11,041 bases of DNA from JBAJNN01 sp036881905. Lineage in GTDB: Bacteria; Pseudomonadota; Alphaproteobacteria; Rhizobiales; Im1. The number at the start of each line of letters is the position of its first letter. Positions within the stretch are counted from its first letter, which is position 1. The notes below the pieces were generated by a model. The model had not been told where the DNA came from, made no database searches, and was given only the letters and a program-made list of their open reading frames with translations. The stretch spans positions 1-11,041 of the forward strand of contig JBAJNN010000046.1 in the NCBI GenBank assembly GCA_036881905.1, written 5' to 3'. Below are positions 6,342 through 11,041 of the stretch, piece by piece. Position numbers and translations under genes: made by a program.

Positions 6342-7504
6342 GATATCGTTCCGATCTTTACCGATGTTGGTTGCGGAGAGGTTCGCTTCACAGCCTGGCT
6401 GATGATTTTTCCATCATGAGTGAGCCCGGTGGCGGCAATGATTTCGTCGTCCCAGCGGATTTTTATGCCGCCATCGTCATCAAGAATAGTCCCAAGAAAA
6501 TTGATAAGGTTTTGAGCATAAAGTGCCGAAGCATTGCCGGAAACGCCACAGGCAAGGTTGCCATGGCCCATGATCCGGACCCCCTTGTGAGTGACTGTCT
6601 CTCCAAGTTTCGACAGGGCGCAGTTGCCGCCTTGCTCCACCGCCAGATCGACGATTATCGACCCCGGTTTCATGGTTGCCACCATCTCTTGTGAAATGAG
6701 CCGCGGTGCGGACCGTCCCGGGACAAGGGCGGTGGCGATGACAATATCCTGGTTTTTGACATGCTCCGCCACCAGTTCCGTCTGGCGGCGCCGATAGTCC
6801 GTACTCATTTCGCGTGCGTAGCCTTGCGCGGTTTCCGTGGCTTCTTCTCCCTCCTCCACCATGATGAATTTCGCCCCGAGGCTTTCAACCTGTTCACCGG
6901 CGGCGCGGCGCACATCGGTTGCGCTCACCACCGCGCCGAGACGGCGCGCCGTTGCGATGGCCTGAAGCCCGGCGACACCCGCGCCCATAACGAAAACCCG
7001 CGCCGGGGTCACCATGCCCGCCGCCGTCATCATCATCGGCATGGCGCGGCCAAACCGCGCGGCGGCGTCAATGACCGCCTTGTAGCCGGAAAGGTTGGCT
7101 TGCGAGGATATGGCATCCATGGGTTGCGCGCGGGCGATACGCGGCATAAGCTCCATGGCGAAGGCGGTAATTCCGTATGAAGCCATGCTCTCAAGACCCT
7201 CTGCATCGCCATATGGGGACAAAAGCCCTATGAGCACGGCGCCGCTTTTCATGGTCGCGATAATGTCTTGCGGCGGCCGGCGCACGGCCAGAATAACGTC
7301 AGCCTCTTTGACTGCTTTTTCAGGCGATCTAGCGATTTTGGCCCCGGCCGCCTTGAATGAAGCGTCGGCGATATTCGACTGCCTACCGGCCCCGGACTCG
7401 ATTGTGACGTCCGCGCCCTTGCCCGACAGCGACTTAACACTGTCCGGACTGGCGGCAACCCGCGTCTCGCGAGGGCGCCTTTCGCGCAGTATGACGATTT
7501 TCAT
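6338..7504 (-). CDS. pntAA: NAD(P) transhydrogenase alpha subunit, NAD-binding part
   Basis: This is the soluble, NAD(H)-binding alpha1 subunit (domain I), related to alanine dehydrogenase. It is 388 aa long. The N-terminal domain begins KIVILRERRPRETRVAASPD and contains the conserved PRIARAQPMDAISSQANLSG (121-140). The Rossmann fold shows GAGVAGLQAI (174-183), with D197 in SATDVRR positioned to bind the NAD ribose, and VDLAVEQGGNC (285-295). I take the ATG at 7504, since AAGGGA lies about nine bases upstream; a TTG three codons earlier is open but directly touches that site. The chain ends without membrane helices, as expected for the split form, and overlaps pntAB by four bases. Upstream is the COX4-like gene, 13 bases away. 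Confidence 0.98.
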   Translation of the reverse strand: MKIVILRERRPRETRVAASPDSVKSLSGKGADVTIESGAGRQSNIADASFKAAGAKIARSPEKAVKEADVILAVRRPPQDIIATMKSGAVLIGLLSPYGDAEGLESMASYGITAFAMELMPRIARAQPMDAISSQANLSGYKAVIDAAARFGRAMPMMMTAAGMVTPARVFVMGAGVAGLQAIATARRLGAVVSATDVRRAAGEQVESLGAKFIMVEEGEEATETAQGYAREMSTDYRRRQTELVAEHVKNQDIVIATALVPGRSAPRLISQEMVATMKPGSIIVDLAVEQGGNCALSKLGETVTHKGVRIMGHGNLACGVSGNASALYAQNLINFLGTILDDDGGIKIRWDDEIIAATGLTHDGKIISQAVKRTSPQPTSVKIGTIS

Positions 7505-7517
7505 GGCCCGCAATCCC

Positions 7518-7799
7518 TTACATTAGCGCCGCCGACAGCAAGGCGAACCCCACAAGAATGACGATCGAAATCAGCCAGTTGGGTTTTGCCAGACGCAGAT
7601 TGACCGCAATACTGCCAAGGCCCGCGATGAGGCCGCTCATACCCAGCAGTACCGAGGTCGTATCGGTGAATGCAAAGGTTGTAAGGGCGACAAGGACAAA
7701 CAGGACGCCGAGAATCAACGCAATCGTTCCATGCAAAAAACCCTCATAGGTTTCCCGATGAGACTGAAAATCGTCCGGTCGTGTGGATTGCCCGGTCAT
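7518..7799 (-). CDS. Small membrane protein, aa3 oxidase subunit IV-like
   Basis: A 93-aa protein with a polar N-terminus containing HRETYEGFL, the motif of the short alphaproteobacterial aa3-type cytochrome c oxidase subunit IV family (Pfam COX4_pro_2), directly before a hydrophobic stretch. Three membrane segments are visible, about residues 24-47, 50-67 and 73-92; classical members have one, so this is a longer form or a fused variant. A strong GGAAGG (rc of 7808-7813) lies eight bases before the ATG. It is the first gene of the pnt transcription unit, an arrangement I remember from other Alphaproteobacteria. The oxidase link is by motif only. It could instead be a membrane accessory protein of the transhydrogenase. 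Confidence 0.65.
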   Translation of the reverse strand: MTGQSTRPDDFQSHRETYEGFLHGTIALILGVLFVLVALTTFAFTDTTSVLLGMSGLIAGLGSIAVNLRLAKPNWLISIVILVGFALLSAALM

Positions 7800-8025
7800 T
7801 GTTCGTGCCTTCCAAGGCTCTGTTTGCTTTGATTTTAAGTGACTGTTGCGCCAATCCCGATTTTACGAGTAAACTATGCGATTTTCCGGTTAAACTCCTA
7901 CAGCATCTCAATGGAATAAATCAAGCGCCAAACGCGAATAAAGTCAATCCCAACCCTGCAGAGTGCCTGCCGGATGGCATTTTGGGGCGGGCGGCGCGCT
8001 CATATTGGGAGGCGGAGAGATAGTC

Positions 8026-8224
8026 TTAAAACATCCTCGCGGCAAGGTTTCCAATATCAATCTTGCGCTTGCGCGGACCAGGGACACAGGCTCCAAGCCG
8101 TTTCAGACAGCGGGTAAGCGAAGCACGACCAACGCCAAAGCGAGTAGCGGTTTCTTCAAGGGAGCAAGCCTTCCTTTTTACAAATAACCAAAACACGTTT
8201 GCGAAACTCAAGCGAATAAGTCAT
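8026..8224 (-). pseudogene. IS630-family transposase N-terminal remnant, frameshifted
   Basis: From the ATG at 8224 the minus strand reads MTYSLEFRKRVLVICKKEGL, the usual opening of IS630-type transposases, then hits a stop. One base over, at about 8162-8166, the family sequence continues as SLEETATRFGVGRASLTRCL, KRLGACVPGPRKRKIDI, to a TAA at 8026. This is the N-terminal helix-turn-helix DNA-binding domain. The DDE catalytic domain is absent, so it is a frameshifted and truncated scrap. The bases just upstream (8241-8260, containing AAGTGGTTTGGCTATA) are where the terminal inverted repeat of such an element would be expected. No partner repeat was found to the left. Confidence 0.8.
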
Positions 8225-8274
8225 AAACTCGGCGTCAGCATTTTAAGTGGTTTGGCTATAAGCGACTGCTGTTT

Positions 8275-8297
8275 CTCTCTGCGCTATTCGCCGAGAG
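8275..8297 (-). terminator. Hairpin after the DMT permease gene, possible terminator
   Basis: An eight-pair stem with one mismatch (CTCTC/GAGAG outer, GCG/CGC inner, five-base loop) lies four bases past the permease stop codon. The minus-strand side is followed by AAAC rather than T, so it is not a textbook terminator for that gene. In the other direction it is followed by three T. Confidence 0.3.
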
Positions 8298-8301
8298 TTT
8301 G

Positions 8302-9210
8302 TCAGTCGAAGCCCGTTTTTTCGCGCTCATTTCTCATTTCCGTGAACATAAGCGTCAGCGACGCGGTCAAAATGAGCAAGGCGCCCAAGCCTAGCGGGCC
8401 GCTCGGCGCATGGCCGAACACGATCCAACCGGCCACGACATTGAGCGGGAGTTTGAGATCGTCGAACGGTTGGACATAGGCGGCGTCGGCGGCGGAATAA
8501 GCAAGCGTCAAAAGATGCTGCCCGAAAAAGGTCAAGACGCCCGCCGCCAGCAATAGCAAAGCTTGCGAAACATTCGGTGCGGCGAAGTCCGAAGCAACCG
8601 CGAGAGCGCCATTGATCGGCGTCAGAAGAACGAGAAGCCACAACGTCACGGTCTCCGACGGCTCCAAAGCCGTCAGGTTCTTCGTCAAAAGTGAAAAGCC
8701 GCCCCACAACAACGCCGCCAGAACCGGCAGCAGCGCGTATGGGCTGAAGTCGTCGGACCACGGTTCTAAAATGATCATCGCGCCGAGGAAACCCGCAAGC
8801 GTTGCCAACCAACGGCCGACGCCGACGCTTTCACGCAAGACCAACCGCGCGCCAATGATAATGAAGAACGGCGATGTCATGACGAGCGCGATTGCTTGCC
8901 CAATCGGTACGACGGTCAAGCTCAAAACCCATGCCTGAACGCCGAGAGCGGCGAGAACGACTCTGAGGGCATGTCTAAAGGGATATTTCGTTTTCATCAT
9001 ACCGAGACCGATCCTGAAGGCCAGAGGCGTGGAAAAGATCAGCGCGAAGCCGTATTGCCAGAAAGCGATCACCGGGCTGGAGACATGCAAAACCATGCCG
9101 AGCCATTGAGTCAGAACGTTCAAGGCGGCGAAAAGGATGCCGGCGAGAACCATGTAAAACGCGCTTTTCACGGCGCGAAAACGAGTGAGCGCTGAAATGC
9201 TCTGATTCAT
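8302..9210 (-). CDS. ribN: EamA/DMT permease, probable riboflavin importer (RibN type)
   Basis: A 302-aa membrane protein of the drug/metabolite transporter superfamily, with two EamA repeats and about ten hydrophobic helices. The first repeat runs from AFYMVLAGILFAALNVL to PFFIIIGARLVLRESVGVGR and LAGFLGAMIILEPW. The second starts near ALLPVLAALLWGGFSLLTK and ends GLGALLILTASLTLMF, with a polar C-terminus. The family spans many substrates, but this gene sits directly behind a canonical FMN riboswitch, which in Proteobacteria marks riboflavin synthesis or uptake genes. RibN is the DMT-type riboflavin transporter of this class. I start at the ATG at 9210, preceded by GGGAAAG; the frame is open to 9333 but that part is riboswitch leader. 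The protein is complete. It stands as a single-gene unit. Confidence 0.8.
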   Translation of the reverse strand: MNQSISALTRFRAVKSAFYMVLAGILFAALNVLTQWLGMVLHVSSPVIAFWQYGFALIFSTPLAFRIGLGMMKTKYPFRHALRVVLAALGVQAWVLSLTVVPIGQAIALVMTSPFFIIIGARLVLRESVGVGRWLATLAGFLGAMIILEPWSDDFSPYALLPVLAALLWGGFSLLTKNLTALEPSETVTLWLLVLLTPINGALAVASDFAAPNVSQALLLLAAGVLTFFGQHLLTLAYSAADAAYVQPFDDLKLPLNVVAGWIVFGHAPSGPLGLGALLILTASLTLMFTEMRNEREKTGFD

Positions 9211-9341
9211 GTTGCTTTCCCATTCAACAAGGTGAACACAAATCAGGACGTAAGAGGGGATTGGAGAGCCGTCGCCGCGATCAAACACGATACACGACGA
9301 ACCACCTGGAAATGACGGCCGCCGCGTCTTCATTCCTCATT

Positions 9342-9478
9342 CTCTTTCATCCGGACTATAACCGTCGGCTCCGGCCTCTCACCGGATCTGCTGAGCCATG
9401 ACCGAAGCCGGCCCAAGGCGCTCGCGGGCTTGGAACCTTTCATTCCATACCGCCGGTGGGGATTTTCACCCCGCCCTG
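9342..9478 (-). promoter_or_regulatory. FMN riboswitch (RFN element)
   Basis: Read on the minus strand, all conserved blocks of the RFN element occur in order: GGCGGGGTGAAAATCCCC and ACCGGCGGT (9476-9448), AGCCCGCGAGCG (about 9428-9417), GGTCATGGCTCAGCAG followed by ATCCGGTGAGA (about 9405-9370), and GCCGACGGTTATAGTCCGGA with the closing ATGAAAGAG (9368-9342). The hinge helix between the first and last blocks is formed. FMN binding is expected to lower expression of the downstream permease. The 131-base leader to the ATG shows no hairpin followed by a T run; GCCGTC and GACGGC can pair there across a long loop. Control may therefore be at translation, by hiding the GGGAAAG ribosome site. Confidence 0.96.
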
Positions 9479-9487
9479 AGAATGTTT

Positions 9488-9504
9488 GTCGGAACAATTC
9501 CGAC
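9488..9504. repeat. Perfect palindrome at the riboswitch transcript 5' end
   Basis: GTCGGAA at 9488-9494 and TTCCGAC at 9498-9504 form a 7-bp stem around CAA. It lies between the predicted -10 box and the first riboswitch base. It is either a 5'-terminal RNA hairpin or a repressor operator at the transcription start. Confidence 0.5.
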
Positions 9505-9510
9505 GTCGTC

Positions 9511-9539
9511 ATTTTAAAGCCTTGTGCATTGCTTGACAA
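9511..9539 (-). promoter_or_regulatory. Sigma70-type promoter for the riboswitch transcript
   Basis: On the minus strand TTGTCA (rc of 9534-9539) and TAAAAT (rc of 9511-9516) each match the -35 and -10 consensus at five of six positions, with an ideal 17-base spacer. Transcription would begin around 9504, some 25 bases before the riboswitch. Confidence 0.7.
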
Positions 9540-9676
9540 GCGAGCGCGGGAAAAAGTCCAGCCTTTGTTGGGCCTATTCATTGGAACAATCGGGCCAGCG
9601 ATAACACAGGTCGAAAGCCGGATGCGCCCGGATGGGCCGGCCATTGTTTTTCAGACAATTCAGGCGATCGCAAGGC

Positions 9677-10593
9677 CCAGAAATAAAACCATGCGCCAAA
9701 ACTGGCCTGAAAGCCGTCAGCATTGCCTTTTCCCCGGCGAGGTTGTAAAATTTCCGCTGGGCATAGGCCGCCTGCCAACCAAGTTTCAATTGCCTGATAG
9801 GTTTCCAGAAAAGCTTGGCCGTCAGAGTTGACATCTGCCTGGTTACAGTTCCCTTATCCTTGATACGCCGTGGCGTAATCGGTAACATCACTTTTATCGG
9901 GGTTTGCCCAGCCCCAACCGACATTCACGGAGGCGGCGTCGGACAGGTCGAAGACAACGCCGGCAGCCAGCTGGACCAAGAGCGGCGATGGTGTTGATTT
10001 CATCTTCGTCACCGTCTTCGGCGTGCGTAACATAAGCAGCCGGGCCTCGTGCCTGCCCGATCATTTCCGATACCATCGTCATGGATGGCTGAGGGTTTCA
10101 GAGTTACAATGCCGCTGGACTTGATATTGGCTGCACCGCGGACAACCTAGCCGAGCTCGCTTTCGTCGCTTGCGGCCTCTTTCGCCTTTTCAACACTCAG
10201 CTTGCGTAACATGGCCGCCGCAAGAACATCATGTCCACCGGGCAATTTATAGGTCAAAGACGCATTCAGGTCGGGAATATTATCATGCGCAAGGCCGTAA
10301 TCCCTCATGGCGGCGTCAATGATCTAGACGTTTTTACTGTCGCATCCCCTGACGAAATCATGCACTGTGGTGTCGTTGGTGGGAGAAGGCAAAAGACGCA
10401 GGTCAGCGTGACAGTCATGTCCCGGTCAGGGCCAAACTAGAGGTCTGTAAACCCGCGGAGGCTTGCCCACGGAAGATGTTATTTCACCGGCCTGTACTGC
10501 GGAAGACAGAGCAAGCCCATAGATAATGGCCTCCAAGACGCGATTGGCGAACTGGCCGGCAAGGCTTTTGAGTTTCAACATGGTGTCGCCCAT
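9677..10593 (-). pseudogene. Decayed outer-membrane porin (DcaP-like)
   Basis: Pieces of one beta-barrel protein lie in order on the minus strand but in different frames. A signal-peptide-like start (LKLKSLAG to ALSSAVQAGE) ends in a stop at 10426. The barrel follows: DYGLAHDNIPDL, SLTYKLPGGHDVLAAAML, ASDESELG, then DDGIGN, GPAAYVTHAEDGDEDEINT, VVFDLSDAASVNVGWGWANP, KSDVTDYATAYQG, LFWKPIRQLKLGWQAAYAQR, KFYNLAGE, and GNADGFQASFGAWFYF. The alternation of charged turns with strands and the final aromatic residue fit porins, and the order of motifs fits the DcaP-like group as I remember it. Lesions are in-frame TAG codons at 10324-10326 and 10147-10149, at least four frame changes, an apparent loss of much of the N-terminal barrel, and TGG (9677-9679) where the stop should follow the terminal Phe. 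No functional product is possible. Confidence 0.75.
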
Positions 10594-10611
10594 TTTAGTG
10601 ATAATAAGACT

Positions 10612-10641
10612 CATGTTTATGAATCACGGTTATAAAACATG
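10612..10641. repeat. Inverted repeat at the porin pseudogene start
   Basis: CATGTTT at 10612-10618 and AAACATG at 10635-10641 form a perfect 7-bp inverted repeat with 16 bases between. It overlaps the candidate -10 region and the start of the open frame. It could be an old operator. Confidence 0.35.
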
Positions 10642-10655
10642 GTTTATATAGTCAA
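10629..10655 (-). promoter_or_regulatory. Candidate promoter of the decayed porin
   Basis: On the minus strand TTGACT (rc of 10650-10655) and TATAAC (rc of 10629-10634) each fit the sigma70 boxes at five of six positions, but the spacer is only 15 bases. The sequence is AT-rich and in the right place for the porin. No other gene lies in 10615-10740. Confidence 0.35.
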
Positions 10656-10800
10656 CTTTAAAGGGCGACTTTGCTAAAAACCGGCGGGAAGATTTCGTTT
10701 TCCAGCCGGAACGGAAGACATGGTATCGCGATAATTTAGGCTGACAGTGCCTGTCCGTTCGGAGGGGATGGCGGTTCGCGTTGCGGTCGGCGCTCAATCT

Positions 10801-11041
10801 CTAGCTGTGGAGCCTCAATAGGTTGTCCTTGTTTAGGCCGAGGCGACTGATTGGCGTTTGATCTTTTATTGCACCGTGTGGTCGATGCCAATTGTAGAGG
10901 TGGATCCACACGGGCAGGTCTGCGGCGCGCTGATCTGAGGTCTGATAGGCTCGGGCATAGGCCCATGCCCTCAAGCCCGTCTGGATCAAGCGTTCGGCCT
11001 TGGCCGTTGGTGTTCGGGGTGTAGGGTTTTGTGCGGATGTG
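10801..11041 (-). pseudogene. IS481-family transposase C-terminus, frameshifted, partial
   Basis: The gene enters from the right edge of the window. The minus strand first reads HIRTKPYTPNTNG, then after one extra base near 10996-11006 continues as KAERLIQTGLRAWAYARAY, LPVWIHLYNWHRPHGAIKD, TPISRLGL, NLLRLHS and a TAG at 10801-10803. This is the end of the rve-type integrase core of IS481 transposases: TNGKAER carries the catalytic-region glutamate and the YNWHRPHGA motif is typical. The frameshift splits the TNG and KAER parts, so the copy is inactive. Whether the rest of the element is present to the right cannot be seen. The element's end should lie within about 10735-10800, but I could not identify a terminal repeat. 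Confidence 0.88.

Noticed and set aside
7800..8025. Plus-strand frame ending GILGRAARSYWEAER at 8023
   Set aside because: The frame starts inside the COX4-like gene on the other strand, has no ribosome site and no recognised relatives. I see no supported gene between 7800 and 8025.
7832..8249. Repeated 10-mer ATTTTAAGTG at 7832 and 8240 as IS630 ends
   Set aside because: The copies are in the same orientation and similarity stops after ten bases, whereas inverted ends would be needed.
9211..9333. 41-residue N-terminal extension of the DMT permease
   Set aside because: It lies in the riboswitch leader; the ATG at 9210 has a ribosome site and gives a normal EamA N-terminus.
1..11041. CRISPR array, toxin-antitoxin pair or phage defence island
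   Set aside because: No regularly spaced repeats, cas genes or recognisable defence domains were seen; TnpB is the only RNA-guided nuclease present.

Overview
The window looks like a chromosomal segment of an alphaproteobacterium. The evidence is the split, three-subunit proton-translocating transhydrogenase operon (pntAA-pntAB-pntB), preceded by a small membrane protein resembling the alphaproteobacterial aa3-oxidase subunit IV family, a tiny basic protein of an alphaproteobacterial type, and an FMN-riboswitch-controlled DMT permease. Base composition is moderately GC-rich with AT-rich intergenic patches. I cannot name a genus.

Left part (1-3961) is accessory DNA. An IS605-type element (about 230-2022) carries an intact TnpB RNA-guided nuclease gene on the minus strand and, divergently, a TnpA (HUH/Y1) transposase gene broken by a frameshift that separates the HUH motif from the catalytic tyrosine. 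Just beyond its TnpB-side end lies a second, tiny copy of the same two element ends (about 91-173) with no genes between them, like a PATE/MITE derivative. On the other side the element abuts an unrecognised ORF (to 3035) that seems to have lost its 5' end, followed by scrambled short frames. A small single-span membrane protein (3289-3582) and a rightward terminator precede a tRNA-Thr(GGT) gene.

Centre (4037-7821) is core: a 53-aa basic protein on the plus strand, then a leftward operon of COX4-like protein, pntAA, pntAB and pntB with tight spacing or overlap. Together the three Pnt subunits form the inner-membrane transhydrogenase that uses the proton gradient to reduce NADP+ with NADH.

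Right part (8026-11041) holds a leftward riboflavin-transporter unit: a good sigma70-type promoter, a short 5' hairpin, a canonical FMN riboswitch and an EamA/DMT permease (RibN type). It is bracketed by decayed material: a frameshifted N-terminal IS630-family transposase scrap downstream, and upstream a heavily mutated outer-membrane porin pseudogene (DcaP-like), then the C-terminal end of a frameshifted IS481-family transposase running off the window. The mixture of intact housekeeping operons with three transposon remnants and a rotting porin indicates ongoing gene decay. I see no clear new defence or biosynthetic system. The most interesting items are the intact TnpB beside a dead TnpA with its predicted guide RNA, the adjacent gene-less end pair, the unrecognised truncated ORF, and the porin pseudogene.
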